43,750 bases of DNA from Planctomycetota bacterium (GTDB taxonomy: Bacteria > Planctomycetota > JAJSAM01 > JAJVHW01): contig JAJRVY010000013.1 of assembly GCA_024277065.1 (NCBI GenBank), forward strand, positions 1 to 43,750. The letters are read 5' to 3'. Positions 15,979 to 24,994 of the stretch are shown piece by piece. Numbering within the stretch: the stretch's first letter is position 1; each line of letters starts with the position of its first letter. The notes below the pieces were generated by a model, which saw only the letters and a list, made by a program, of their open reading frames with translations, was not told the DNA's origin and searched no databases. The position numbers were made by a program, and so were the translations under genes.

Positions 15979-17048
15979 GCAACGGACTCGACGGCGGCCG
16001 CGCCGGACGGCTGGGCTTCCTCGACCGCTTCCTGACGCTCTGGATCCTGCTGGCGATGGTCGCGGGCGTGGCGCTCGGCCATCTCGCGCCGGGCGTGCCG
16101 GACTGGCTCGACACCATGAGCGTCGGCACGACGTCGATCCCCATTGCGGCGGGGCTCATCCTGATGATGTACGCGCCGCTCGCGAAGGTGCGCTACGAGG
16201 ACCTCGGCAAGATCTTCCGCGCGCCCAGGGTGATCGCGCTGTCGCTGCTGCAGAACTGGGTCATCGGACCGCTGCTGATGTTCGGCATCGCCGTGCTGTT
16301 CCTGAGCGACCAGCCGGAGTACATGCTCGGGCTGATCCTGATCGGGCTCGCGCGCTGCATCGCCATGGTGATCGTCTGGAACGACCTCGCCCGCGGCGAC
16401 ACCGAGTTCTGCGCCGGGCTGGTGGCGCTCAACTCGATCTTCCAGGTGCTCTTCTTCTCGGTGTATGCGTGGTTCTTCGCCACCTGGCTACCGCCCCGCC
16501 TCGGTCTGCCGGGCGCGGCCGTGGACGTGACCATCGGCGAGTTGTCGCAGAGCGTCGCGATCTACCTCGGCGTACCGTTCGTCGCCGGCTTCCTGACGCG
16601 CCTCGTCCTGCGGCGGGCGCGCGGTGACGCCTGGTATCACGAGCGCTTCGTCCCGCGCATCGCGCCGCTGACGCTCATCGCCCTGCTCTTCACGATCGTC
16701 GTGATGTTCGCCTTCCAGGGCAGCCAGATCGTCGAGCGCCCGCTCGACGTCGTGCGCATCGCGATCCCGCTCACGGTCTACTTCGGCCTGATGTTCTTCG
16801 CCTCGTTCTGGCTCTCGCGCAAGGCGGGAGCCAACTACGCGCAGACGGCGACGCTGTCGTTCACGGCGGCGTCCAACAACTTCGAGCTCGCCATCGCCGT
16901 GGCCATCGCGACGTTCGGCATCCGCCACGGCGCGGCCTTCGCCGCCGTCATCGGCCCCCTGGTCGAGGTGCCGGTGCTGATCGGTCTCGTGAGCGTCTCC
17001 CTGCGCCTGCGCAAGCGCTGGTTCGGCGGCGCGCACGCCACCGACTGA
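15975..17048 (+). CDS. acr3: Arsenite efflux permease Acr3
   Basis: 357 aa with about ten hydrophobic segments (BASS-fold). Family residues: Cys in [19 protein letters not shown] (TM4, essential for arsenite transport in characterised Acr3), [17 protein letters not shown], and the conserved Glu in [13 protein letters not shown]. It sits in the inner membrane and exports As(III) using the proton gradient. The start overlaps the arsC stop (ATGA). It is the last gene of the operon; only 8 bp separate it from the convergent small gene. Confidence 0.96.
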   Translation: MSNGLDGGRAGRLGFLDRFLTLWILLAMVAGVALGHLAPGVPDWLDTMSVGTTSIPIAAGLILMMYAPLAKVRYEDLGKIFRAPRVIALSLLQNWVIGPLLMFGIAVLFLSDQPEYMLGLILIGLARCIAMVIVWNDLARGDTEFCAGLVALNSIFQVLFFSVYAWFFATWLPPRLGLPGAAVDVTIGELSQSVAIYLGVPFVAGFLTRLVLRRARGDAWYHERFVPRIAPLTLIALLFTIVVMFAFQGSQIVERPLDVVRIAIPLTVYFGLMFFASFWLSRKAGANYAQTATLSFTAASNNFELAIAVAIATFGIRHGAAFAAVIGPLVEVPVLIGLVSVSLRLRKRWFGGAHATD

Positions 17049-17056
17049 CGACGCGG

Positions 17057-17254
17057 CTACCCGAAGCTGATCGCGCCGAGGGCGATGGCGATGCCGGCCA
17101 GGGCCATCATGACGCCGCCGGAGGCGACGGCGCCGACCACGAGGCGGCGGCGGTTCTCGTCCGGGATGCGCGGCGCGAGAACGAAGAGCGCGACGGCGGC
17201 GTCGGCGAAGCCCGCGCCGATGAGCACGAGACCGATGATGGCGTTGGTTTCCAT
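17057..17254 (-). CDS. Small two-TM membrane protein
   Basis: 65 aa; the ATG at 17254 has a good RBS (GAGGAGGG). Two hydrophobic helices (about 6-28 and 40-62) are separated by a short loop PDENRRR, with the acidic N-terminus METN. No family is recognised. The strong RBS and clean hairpin topology support a real gene. It is convergent with acr3 and divergent from the PQQ-propeller gene. Function unknown. Confidence 0.6.
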   Translation of the reverse strand: METNAIIGLVLIGAGFADAAVALFVLAPRIPDENRRRLVVGAVASGGVMMALAGIAIALGAISFG

Positions 17255-17329
17255 GCGGCCCTCCTCAGGTGACGCGCACGCCAGGGTAGTGGAGATGACG
17301 TCTCCCGCCCCCGGCGCGTCAGGGGATGA

Positions 17330-17357
17330 TACGATCGCAGCTCCGGGATCGAGGGAG
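17330..17357 (+). promoter_or_regulatory. Promoter and RBS of the PQQ-propeller gene
   Basis: TACGAT at 17330-17335 is a -10-like box in the context GATGATACG, which also precedes the deiminase-like gene. GAGGGAG (17351-17357) is the Shine-Dalgarno sequence, 6 nt before the ATG at 17364. This gene therefore has a short conventional leader. Confidence 0.4.
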
Positions 17358-17363
17358 AACGAC

Positions 17364-18743
17364 ATGCCGAAGCTGCCTCTCAGAGCCCTGGTGGCCGTCG
17401 CCGCCGCAGCCACGGTGCTCGTCGCCGCGCCGCGCCTGCGCGCCGCGGACGCCTTGGACGCCGCCGGTTCCGGCCCCGACATGCGCATCCTGACGACGCC
17501 GCAGGACGTGCTGTTCCGCGTGGACCTCGGGAAGGCGGGCAAGCGCTTCGCGCCGCAGGAGATTGGCGGGGCGATGGGCTGGTCCGTGCGGCTCGCGCAG
17601 GGCACGTCGGAGAACACCACCTGGCCGACCCCCGCCACCGACGGCGAGCGCGTCTTCGTGGGCGGTCCGCTGAACTACTCCGAGTTCTACGCCCTCGCCG
17701 CGGACACCGGCCGCGCGGCGTGGAAGGCGCGCCTCACGGACAACGGCCCGACGCCGCCGGTCGTGAAGAACGGTCGCGTCTACTTCAACACCCAGTCCTG
17801 CACGCTCTACGCCTACGACGCCCGCACCGGCACGCGCAAGTGGTCACGCTATCTCGCGGGCCATCTCGAGTCGATCCCCGCGGTGGACGGCGGGTTCGTC
17901 GCGACCACGCGGCCCACGCGACACGGCACGCGCGACCGCAGCGCGGCATCGACTCCGGCGCTCACCATCCTGGATCTCGCCGGCCGCGTGCAGGCCGACG
18001 TGGACGTGGACGGCGAGGCGCTCGGCGCGCCGGTGCTCTACGACGGCCGGGCGTACCTCGCCACGCGCGGCGGCACGCTCTTCTGCGTGGACGTCGAGGG
18101 CGGCAGGCAGCTCTGGAGCCGCGCCAGCCAGGCCCGCGGTGCGCCGTGGGTGGACGCGACGGGCGTCTACGTGGCCGAGCAGGACGCGCTGGCCGTCTAT
18201 CACCCGACGACGGGCGTCGCGCGCTGGACCGAGACCGCCATCACGCCGTCGTCGGGCACACGGCGGGTTCCCGTGAACATGGCGCCGCCCGCGCTGCGCC
18301 CCGTCGAGGCGGCGTCGGCGGCGACCGACGCGTTCTGGGGCGAGGGACTGCGACCGGTGGCGGTCGGGGACCGTCTCTGCATCGCCGAGGGCCGCACGCT
18401 GCGCTTCTTCGACCGGCTCACGGGCGCCGAGACGGCGTGGTGGGAGATCGACGTCGAGCAGCCGTTCGCCGGGTCGCCGCTCGTGGCGGGCGACACGATC
18501 GTGGTCGCGACGCGCGGCGGCCAGGTGCGCGGCATCAGCGCACGGCACGGCGAGATCGTCTGGGCGGTGGACGTGGGCCGGCCGCTGGGCAGCGGCGTGA
18601 TCGTCGAAGGCGGCAAGCTGTACGGAGTGACACGTGACGGACGCGCGTTCTGCATCGAGACCGGCGACCTGCGTGCCGACGGCTGGCCGATGTGGGGCGG
18701 CACACCGTCCCACGCCGCGAGCAGCGCAAGCAGCGCTCAGTAG
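17364..18743 (+). CDS. Secreted PQQ-binding-like beta-propeller protein
   Basis: 459 aa. Sec signal peptide (1 to about 27, ending APRLRA-AD), then repeated propeller blades with the PQQ/quinoprotein signature of a Trp-docking strand and a Gly-rich turn: YALAADTGRAAWKA, YAYDARTGTRKWSR, FCVDVEGGRQLWSR, AVYHPTTGVARWTE, ISARHGEIVWAVD and CIETGDLRADGW. The family (PQQ_2/BamB-like) scaffolds proteins or binds cofactors in the periplasm. PQQ catalytic residues cannot be assigned and no dehydrogenase partner is near, so a structural role is as likely as redox. The 3' end overlaps the convergent rsgA by 7 bp. Confidence 0.85.
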   Translation: MPKLPLRALVAVAAAATVLVAAPRLRAADALDAAGSGPDMRILTTPQDVLFRVDLGKAGKRFAPQEIGGAMGWSVRLAQGTSENTTWPTPATDGERVFVGGPLNYSEFYALAADTGRAAWKARLTDNGPTPPVVKNGRVYFNTQSCTLYAYDARTGTRKWSRYLAGHLESIPAVDGGFVATTRPTRHGTRDRSAASTPALTILDLAGRVQADVDVDGEALGAPVLYDGRAYLATRGGTLFCVDVEGGRQLWSRASQARGAPWVDATGVYVAEQDALAVYHPTTGVARWTETAITPSSGTRRVPVNMAPPALRPVEAASAATDAFWGEGLRPVAVGDRLCIAEGRTLRFFDRLTGAETAWWEIDVEQPFAGSPLVAGDTIVVATRGGQVRGISARHGEIVWAVDVGRPLGSGVIVEGGKLYGVTRDGRAFCIETGDLRADGWPMWGGTPSHAASSASSAQ

Positions 18744-19660
18744 GGCGCGGCCGCGGCCTCGAGTTCGACGCGGAACGTCAGGTAGCTCTCGTAGCGCGAC
18801 CGCGAGACGGTGGACTGCGCCACGGCGGCGGTCACCGCGCAGCCGGGCTCGTCGCGGTGCGCACAGTCCATGAAGCGGCACTTGGCGGGCACGGGGAACT
18901 CGGGGAAGTTCAGCTCGAGCTCGCGCGGGTCGATTTCGATCAGCCCGAACTCCTTGATGCCGGGCGTGTCGATGACGTGGCCCGCGTCACCGGGCATGCG
19001 CACGAGTTGGGCGGCCGTCGTCGTGTGACGCCCCTTCCCGGAATGCCGGCTGATCTCGCCGGTGCGCAGCTCGACGCCGGGCAGCGCACGGTTGATGAGC
19101 GACGACTTCCCCGCCCCCGACGGCCCCGCGAACACGACGTTGCGGTCGTGCAGGAGCGCCACGATGCGGTCCACGCCCGCGCCGCTCTCGGCGCACGACC
19201 GGACCACCTCGTACCCGAGGTCCTCGTAGAGTTCGATCAGCGCGCGCGTCTCGTCGTCGGCCACGAGATCGCGCTTGTTGAACACGAGCACCGGCGGCAC
19301 GTGGCCGGCGTGGCAGGCGACGAGCAGGCGGTCCACGAGCCCGGCAGCGGGGACGGGGTCCGCGTGGGCGAACACGAGTACGGCGCGGTCCGCGTTGGCG
19401 ACGAGCACCTGGCTGCGCCAGCGGCCCACGACCTCCGGGCGCAGCAGCACGCTCGTGCGCGGCTCGAGTCCGGCGATGACGATCTCGCCCGGCGCCGGCT
19501 CGTCGATGCGCACACGATCCCCGACGGCGACGGGGCTCTTCTGCCGCCCGCGGCCACGATGGAAGCGCCCGCGCAGGGAGGCGTCGCAGATGCGGCCGCC
19601 GGGCAGTTCGACGACGACGCGCTTGCGATCGACACGGAGAACGAGGGCGACGTCCGGCAT
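18737..19660 (-). CDS. rsgA: Ribosome biogenesis GTPase RsgA
   Basis: 307 aa; ATG at 19660, preceding the OB-fold (ALVLRVDRKRVVVELPG). Circularly permuted GTPase: the G4 motif FNKRDLV comes before G1 AGPSGAGKSSLIN and G3 DTPGIKEF, diagnostic of the RsgA/YjeQ family. The C-terminal zinc domain CRFMDCAHRDEPGCAV is present. It matures the 30S subunit with ribosome-stimulated GTP hydrolysis. About 80 bp downstream of the HDOD-GGDEF gene on the same strand and convergent (7 bp overlap) with the PQQ-propeller gene. Confidence 0.96.
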   Translation of the reverse strand: MPDVALVLRVDRKRVVVELPGGRICDASLRGRFHRGRGRQKSPVAVGDRVRIDEPAPGEIVIAGLEPRTSVLLRPEVVGRWRSQVLVANADRAVLVFAHADPVPAAGLVDRLLVACHAGHVPPVLVFNKRDLVADDETRALIELYEDLGYEVVRSCAESGAGVDRIVALLHDRNVVFAGPSGAGKSSLINRALPGVELRTGEISRHSGKGRHTTTAAQLVRMPGDAGHVIDTPGIKEFGLIEIDPRELELNFPEFPVPAKCRFMDCAHRDEPGCAVTAAVAQSTVSRSRYESYLTFRVELEAAAAPY

Positions 19661-19743
19661 GGCGTGCGAGTGTGACGGCGGAGAGCGGCCGCGCGCGACA
19701 CAAACCCGCGACCGTCCGCCCGCGGCGGCCCGCCGCGCACGGC

Positions 19744-21660
19744 TCAGAGCCGGTCGCCGTCCACGTCCAGCGGCTGCACCGTCTCCACGCACACGCGGTT
19801 GCGGCCGTGCTCCTTGGCGGCGTACATGGCCGTGTCCGCGCGGCGGATCAGCGTGTCGATGTCGTCGCCGGCGCGCATCGCCGTCACGCCGAGCGACACC
19901 GTCAGCGGCGTCTCGGAGTAGCTCGTGAACATGTCCGCGCCGTGGCCCTCGAGTGTCACGCGCAGGCGCTCGGCGTAGAGCACGGCGTGCTGCACCGACG
20001 TCTCCGGCAGCACGATGAGGAACTCCTCGCCGCCGTAGCGTCCGCAGTGGTCGATCTCGCGGCTGCAGGCCAGGATCAGTTGCGCCACGGACTGCAGCAC
20101 CATGTCCCCCACCTGGTGACCGTGCACGTCGTTCCAGCGCTTGAAGTGATCCACGTAGAGCATCACCACCGAGAGAGCGTTCTCGAAGCGACGTGCGCGC
20201 TCCATCTCGGTGTGCAGGGTACTCACGAGACTGCGCCGGTTGCTGAGGCCGGTCAGTTCGTCCTTCTCCGCCAGGGTACGCAATTTGCGCCCCTCGAGGT
20301 CGAGCACCTTGTTGTCGAGTACGAGGCCGAGCGCGTCGCAGAGCATCTCGAGGTGTCGCACGTCCTCGGTGCGCACCGGCTCGCCGGAGAAGAAGCGATC
20401 GGCGATCACGAGGCCCATCGGCTTGCCACCGGCGCGCAGCACGGCGCCGCCGAACGACTCGACGCCGAGCTGCCGTTTGACGAGCGCGTCCTTCTCGTCG
20501 CAGTTCCCGACGACGGCGCGACCGCGCTCGAGGGCCTGCTGCAGCACGCTCCCGCCGTCCAGCTCGAACGCGACGCCGCGTACACCGCCGGCGTAGGTCA
20601 GGTCGGACGGATCGCTCGCGGCGCGCCCGTGCAGCCGGAACGGCTCCGTCGGATGCGGCTCCAGGAGGATGACACGGTCGAGTTCGAGTCCCTCGCGGAT
20701 GGCGAGCAGTCCACGCCCGACGATGTCGGCCACGGAGCCGAGCCGGCGTGACCCCACGACGCGACGATGGGCCTCGGCGAGGACGGCGGCCGTCGCGCCG
20801 AGAGGACGGCGCTCGTGGCCCAGCTCCCCCAGCCGGACCTCCTCGTTGGCGAGGACGCGCGCGAAGTCCTCGGAAGCGCCTGAGTCGAGGCCCAGCAGTG
20901 CGGACGCATGAGCGACTTCGAGGGTCACGGGCTCCGCGGCCTCCCGGGCGACGGCGCGGATCTCGGAATCGCCCGCGCACGATCGTGCCGAGTACCCGAG
21001 CGCGACGGCGATCCGACAGGCACGCTGCACGATGCCCACGAGTCGCCGGGAGCGCTCGTCGAGATCGCCGCCGCCCTCCCCGACGACGGCGGCCGGCGTT
21101 CCGTCGCAGACGACCTCGTGCACCCGCGCGACGAGCGCCGTGCGGGCGCCGAGGTGCCAGCGCTCCGTGAGCCGCTCGGCGGCCGCCGCGGCATCACACG
21201 GCGCAACGTGGTAGCAGCGCCCACCGAGGTCGTGCAGCAGTCCGGCCGTGTACGCCTCTTGCGCATCCTCGTACTGCTCGGACGTGGCCAGCCACCGCGC
21301 CGCGGCCGCCACGGCCACACCGTGGACCCAGTCGCCACATGCGCTCTCGACGTCCTCGCGGGCCTGATGGCCGGGAAGACCCGGCAGGTACGTGACGGCG
21401 TGCACGAGCGCGGGGCGGCCGACGCGCAGGAGTGCGTTCGCGACGTCGATACCGCGGGCATCGGCGCCCTCGTAGAGAGGACAGCGGATGAGACGCAGCA
21501 GGAGGCCCGTCAGGACGGCATCGACCTCGACGAGTTGCGCGATCGACTCGTGCAGCGGCGCGCCCGTGAGGAGGAGACCCAGCGCATGCTGTCGCACGAC
21601 CTCGAGCACCGGTGGTGCGCGGAGTCTGGCGGCGGAGACCTCGGTGGCGGAATCGGGCAT
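19744..21660 (-). CDS. HDOD - GAF - GGDEF signalling protein (possible degenerate diguanylate cyclase)
   Basis: 638 aa. N-terminal HDOD-like domain (about 15-220; LLHDLGG retained), a GAF-like domain (about 295-455) and a GGDEF domain (about 470-630). The active-site loop reads RYGGEEF, and the inhibitory I-site R-E-I-D lies five residues before it, as in PleD. However, the metal-ligand strand reads LYVDHFK where active cyclases have D-x-D-x-FK: the first Asp (PleD Asp327) is Tyr. Substrate residues N (RWND) and GH..GD are present. The enzyme may be impaired or act as a c-di-GMP or GTP sensor. It is soluble; no membrane segments. Upstream of rsgA on the same strand. Confidence 0.88.
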   Translation of the reverse strand: MPDSATEVSAARLRAPPVLEVVRQHALGLLLTGAPLHESIAQLVEVDAVLTGLLLRLIRCPLYEGADARGIDVANALLRVGRPALVHAVTYLPGLPGHQAREDVESACGDWVHGVAVAAAARWLATSEQYEDAQEAYTAGLLHDLGGRCYHVAPCDAAAAAERLTERWHLGARTALVARVHEVVCDGTPAAVVGEGGGDLDERSRRLVGIVQRACRIAVALGYSARSCAGDSEIRAVAREAAEPVTLEVAHASALLGLDSGASEDFARVLANEEVRLGELGHERRPLGATAAVLAEAHRRVVGSRRLGSVADIVGRGLLAIREGLELDRVILLEPHPTEPFRLHGRAASDPSDLTYAGGVRGVAFELDGGSVLQQALERGRAVVGNCDEKDALVKRQLGVESFGGAVLRAGGKPMGLVIADRFFSGEPVRTEDVRHLEMLCDALGLVLDNKVLDLEGRKLRTLAEKDELTGLSNRRSLVSTLHTEMERARRFENALSVVMLYVDHFKRWNDVHGHQVGDMVLQSVAQLILACSREIDHCGRYGGEEFLIVLPETSVQHAVLYAERLRVTLEGHGADMFTSYSETPLTVSLGVTAMRAGDDIDTLIRRADTAMYAAKEHGRNRVCVETVQPLDVDGDRL

Positions 21661-21786
21661 GCACGTCCTCTAGAACGACCCTTCCGTATCGGCAGACCAC
21701 GCTCCCGCGTGAAGCGGGCTCCGAGGCATTTCGAGACCCTGCTGCGGCGAGCGGCGCGGGACATGTGCGCAGTGCAGCGGCGAACG

Positions 21787-23427
21787 TCAGGCGCGTGGCG
21801 CGAGCGCGCGCGCGACGATCTCGCCGCGAACCTCGAGCAGCGCCCCTGCCACGAGCAGCGCAAGTGCGCCGATCGCGGGGCCGGCGAGCAGACCGAGGGC
21901 AGGGCCCGGCGCGCCCGGGACGCCGTGGAAGAGCGCCGCGACCGGCGCGACGGCCGCGCACGTCAGGAGCACGCCCAGGATGCCGGCGAGCAGGCCGCCG
22001 GCACCCGGTGGCGCGGCGTGCGCAGCGCCCCGTCCCGGAAGCGGGAGCGGGCGGATCACGGCGGCGAGCAGGCCGGCCCCGGCCCCCGCGCAGACCGCCG
22101 CGACGGCCTCGAGCGCGGCGCGTCCCGCGGCGGCGAAGATCTCACCCGCGCCGGCGCCCACGAGAATGCCGAACGCGATCACGAGGAGAGCGGTCGATGC
22201 CGCCAGCGCCGGCGCGGCGAGCGTCACCCACGCCGCGGCGCGGGCGAAGAGCGCCGCCGTCGCGCGCACCGGCGCCGCGCGGACCTGGGCAGCCCCCCCG
22301 CCGTCGAGGCCGAGCAGGATCATGACGACACCCGCCAGCGCGACAGCGCCGAGGTCCGCGATCCAACCGAGAGCCGGCAGCCAGGCGGCGGCACGGGCGA
22401 GGCGCGCCGCATCACCGTGGGCGCCCAGCGCAGGCGACATCACGGCGAGCGCGGGCAGGAGCACCAGCGCCGCGTGGCGCAGCGCCGCGGCGCGCACCGC
22501 CGGTTCCCGCCGCAGCAGCAGGAGATCCTTGGCGAAGAGCGCGCCGCCGCGGCCGGGGACGGCATCCGCCAGGCGCGAACGCCGCGGCGCGCGCGCGGCG
22601 CTCTGCGGGCGCTCCACGGGACGCGTGTCCCGCGCCACGAGCAGCGCCGCGAACGCTCCCAGCGCGGCGAGGCCGACCGGTGCCCACAGCGCCGCTGCGC
22701 CACCGCGCAGCGCCGCCGCGGCCCAGCCGCTCGGCGAGAGCGCCGCCGGCGCGCGGGCGGCGTGGGCACCGGCGAGGCGGCTCACGAGGTCGCCACCGGC
22801 GGAGGCCAGACCGCCGCCCGCGAGTACGGCGAGGACCCCGAGCACGAGCAGCGCCGCAGCGAGGCGCAGCAGCCCCGGCCGCGCGCGCCGCGCGCTCCAC
22901 GACTCGAGCCACGCCCCCACGCCGAGGCCGAACAGCGCCAGGGCCACGACCACGAGGGCGGCGTGGGCCATGGCCCCCGCCCCGCGGTGCGCCACGTGAC
23001 CGAGCGCCACGCCGCAGGCGATGACCGCCGCCGGACCGAGAGGCGCCGTGCAGGCGAGCCGCGCGCTGCCCGCGAGCAGGGCGGCGGCGCCACCGACGGG
23101 CGCGGCGCAGGACGCCACCAGCGCGCGCAGTCGCGCCGGAGCAGCGCCGATCAGGGGGGCCAGGAGCGCTGCGGCGAGCAGCGCCGCAAGCGCCATGTCC
23201 ACGGCTCCCGCGGCGGCGGCGGCATGCACGCCGCCGGCCGCGGTCCAGACGCCCACGGCCGCGCCGCACGCCGCGCCGGCGGCCACGACGATGGCGCCGA
23301 GCAACGCGGACACCGCGCCCGACAGCCGGCGCGGCCCGGGCCCCGCACCGAGCGATCGCCGCGCGGCGAGCACGTCGGCCCGGGCGAGAGCGACCGCGGC
23401 GGCGACGGCGGCTCTCAACGCAGCCAC
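21787..23427 (-). CDS. ABC-2-type transporter permease, Ala-rich
   Basis: 546 aa, extremely Ala-rich, with twelve or more hydrophobic segments and a central cytoplasmic loop (about 275-315) containing FAKDLLLLRREP, a motif common in ABC-2 permeases just before a TM helix. GTG start at 23427 overlaps the ATPase stop by 13 bp; a TTG at 23418 (TTGA overlap) is an alternative. It forms a pair with the ATPase at 23415-24185. The substrate is unknown; the type is typical of EcsA/EcsB-like or exopeptide/lipid exporters. Confidence 0.75.
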   Translation of the reverse strand: MAALRAAVAAAVALARADVLAARRSLGAGPGPRRLSGAVSALLGAIVVAAGAACGAAVGVWTAAGGVHAAAAAGAVDMALAALLAAALLAPLIGAAPARLRALVASCAAPVGGAAALLAGSARLACTAPLGPAAVIACGVALGHVAHRGAGAMAHAALVVVALALFGLGVGAWLESWSARRARPGLLRLAAALLVLGVLAVLAGGGLASAGGDLVSRLAGAHAARAPAALSPSGWAAAALRGGAAALWAPVGLAALGAFAALLVARDTRPVERPQSAARAPRRSRLADAVPGRGGALFAKDLLLLRREPAVRAAALRHAALVLLPALAVMSPALGAHGDAARLARAAAWLPALGWIADLGAVALAGVVMILLGLDGGGAAQVRAAPVRATAALFARAAAWVTLAAPALAASTALLVIAFGILVGAGAGEIFAAAGRAALEAVAAVCAGAGAGLLAAVIRPLPLPGRGAAHAAPPGAGGLLAGILGVLLTCAAVAPVAALFHGVPGAPGPALGLLAGPAIGALALLVAGALLEVRGEIVARALAPRA

Positions 23428-24185
23428 TCCGGGATCGCGCCACGCGCCGCGCCGCCGGTGAGCGCCAGGAACACGGCCTCGAGCGAGTCGCCCGCCGCGC
23501 AGCCGGCCCGCGCGCGCAGCTCGTCGAGTGTGCCGGCGGCGCAGGCGCGCCCGGCGTGCAAGATGACGACGCGATCACAGAGCCGCTCCACCGTGTCGAG
23601 CGCGTGCGACGACACGAGCACGGCGCAGCCCCGTCCGGCGAGCTCGCGCAACAGACGGCGCACGATCGACGCGGCCCCTGGATCGAGCCCGCTCAGCGGT
23701 TCGTCGAGCAACAGCACGCGTGGCGCGTGTACGAGCGCACAGGCCAGGAGCACCTTGCGGCGCATTCCCGTCGAGTAGCCGTCGGCCAGACGCTCGCCAT
23801 CGCGTGCGGAGAGACCGAGCAGATCCAGGAGCTGCGCCGCACGTGCCGCTGCGGTACCGCGCGCGAGTCCGTGGAGGCGTGCCATCAGCTCCACGATCTC
23901 GCGTCCGGTCAGCCGCTCGAACGTGGCGTCCTCGGCGGGCATCACGCCGACGATTGCGCGAACGCCGATCGGATCGCGGGCGGCGGCGAGGCCCATGACG
24001 GCCACGGTGCCGCGGGTCGCGGCGATCTGACCCGTCACGAGCCGCAGCGTCGTGGTCTTGCCGGCGCCGTTGCGGCCCACGAGCCCGAGAACCTCTCCCG
24101 CGTGGAGTTCGAGATCCAGCCCGTCCAGCGCGACGACGCCGCCCGCGTAGACCTTGGCGAGGTCCCGTGCGACCACCGCCGGCAC
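23415..24185 (-). CDS. ABC transporter ATP-binding protein
   Basis: 256 aa from the GTG at 24185, 9 bp after the trmH-type stop; a TTG at 24197 (TTGA overlap) is possible. Walker A GRNGAGKTT, Q-loop region VGVMPAED, a degenerate signature YSTGMRRK in place of LSGGQ (usual in CcmA/EcsA-like exporters of the ABC-2 class), Walker B RVLLLDEP, D-loop SGLDP and H-loop SSHALDT. It powers the permease at 21787. A 9-bp repeat array lies just upstream of its start. Confidence 0.93.
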   Translation of the reverse strand: MPAVVARDLAKVYAGGVVALDGLDLELHAGEVLGLVGRNGAGKTTTLRLVTGQIAATRGTVAVMGLAAARDPIGVRAIVGVMPAEDATFERLTGREIVELMARLHGLARGTAAARAAQLLDLLGLSARDGERLADGYSTGMRRKVLLACALVHAPRVLLLDEPLSGLDPGAASIVRRLLRELAGRGCAVLVSSHALDTVERLCDRVVILHAGRACAAGTLDELRARAGCAAGDSLEAVFLALTGGAARGAIPEWLR

Positions 24186-24193
24186 GCCGTCCG

Positions 24194-24994
24194 TCAACGC
24201 CCCGGTGCTCCCCGTGCTCCCCGTGCTCCCCGTGCTCCCCGTGCCAGCCAGGACAGCAGCACGACGCCGGCCATCGCCACGTTGAGGCTCTCGGTGCGCC
24301 CACGCTGTGGCACCGCCACGCGCCGCCCCGCGGCGGCGAGCACGTGGTCGTCCAGCCCCTCGGCCTCGTTGCCGACGGCGAGCGCGCAGAGCGCGGGTGG
24401 CGGCGGTGCATCGTAGATGTCCTCGCCCCCGGTCTGCGCCGCCCACACCTCGCCACCGGCGCCGTGGAACGCGGCGAGCACGTCCTCGTCCACGCCCGCC
24501 GCCCCCGCCACCAGCACGTGCTGGTGGAAGTGGGCGCCCTGCCCGGCGCGCAGGGCCTTCGGCGACCACAGATCGACCGACCCGTGCAGGGCGATGACGC
24601 CCCGCGCGCCGAACGCCTCGCCCGCGCGCAGCAGTGTTCCGGCGTTGCCGGGGTCGCGCACGCGGTCCAGCACGAGCCACAGCCCGGGGCGGGAGAAGGG
24701 CGCGGGCGGAGGAGGGGGTTCGGAGAACACGGCCACGAGGCCCTGGGGTGTGCGCGTGTCCGCGATCTCGGCGAGCTCGCGCGGCAGGAGGTCGTGGAGC
24801 GGCGCGGCGATGCGCGCGGCGAGGGCGCGCACCTCGTCCGTCGCCTCTGCGCGGCAGATGAAGGCCTCGAGGGGCGCGTGCCCGGTCGCGAGAGCCTCGG
24901 CGATGACGTGCGCGCCCTCGGCGAGCAGGCGCCCGCTCTGCCGGCGGTGGCTCGCCTTGCGCAGCCTGCGCGCCCGCGTGAGCGCAGTGCTCAC
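24194..24994 (-). CDS. TrmH/SpoU-family RNA 2'-O-methyltransferase
   Basis: 266 aa. N-terminal substrate-binding domain (GRLLAEGAHVIAEAL), then the SPOUT knot with the three family motifs: LDRVRDPGNAGTLLR (motif 1), LAVGNEAEGLDDHVL (motif 2) and ESLNVAMAG (motif 3). It methylates a ribose in rRNA or tRNA using SAM; RlmB/TsnR-like, exact target unknown. The last 15 residues are ARG repeats from the microsatellite and are probably not functional. The start overlaps the pseudouridine synthase stop (ATGA). Confidence 0.92.
   Translation of the reverse strand: MSTALTRARRLRKASHRRQSGRLLAEGAHVIAEALATGHAPLEAFICRAEATDEVRALAARIAAPLHDLLPRELAEIADTRTPQGLVAVFSEPPPPPAPFSRPGLWLVLDRVRDPGNAGTLLRAGEAFGARGVIALHGSVDLWSPKALRAGQGAHFHQHVLVAGAAGVDEDVLAAFHGAGGEVWAAQTGGEDIYDAPPPPALCALAVGNEAEGLDDHVLAAAGRRVAVPQRGRTESLNVAMAGVVLLSWLARGARGARGARGAPGR
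24204..24243. repeat. Tandem 9-bp microsatellite (CGTGCTCCC, about 4.4 units)
   Basis: The unit CGTGCTCCC is repeated head to tail from 24204 to 24243, the first copy having one substitution. On the minus strand it encodes A-R-G repeats at the C-terminus of the TrmH-type methyltransferase and lies directly before the ABC ATPase start. As each unit is three codons, copy changes would stay in frame. Confidence 0.8.

Noticed and set aside
20908-23778. 956-codon open frame on the plus strand
   Set aside because: Antisense to the GGDEF and ABC permease genes; caused by high GC with few stops; Arg/Gly/Ala-rich with no domains.
24204-24243. Tandem repeat considered as a CRISPR array
   Set aside because: 9-bp units without spacers; a coding microsatellite.
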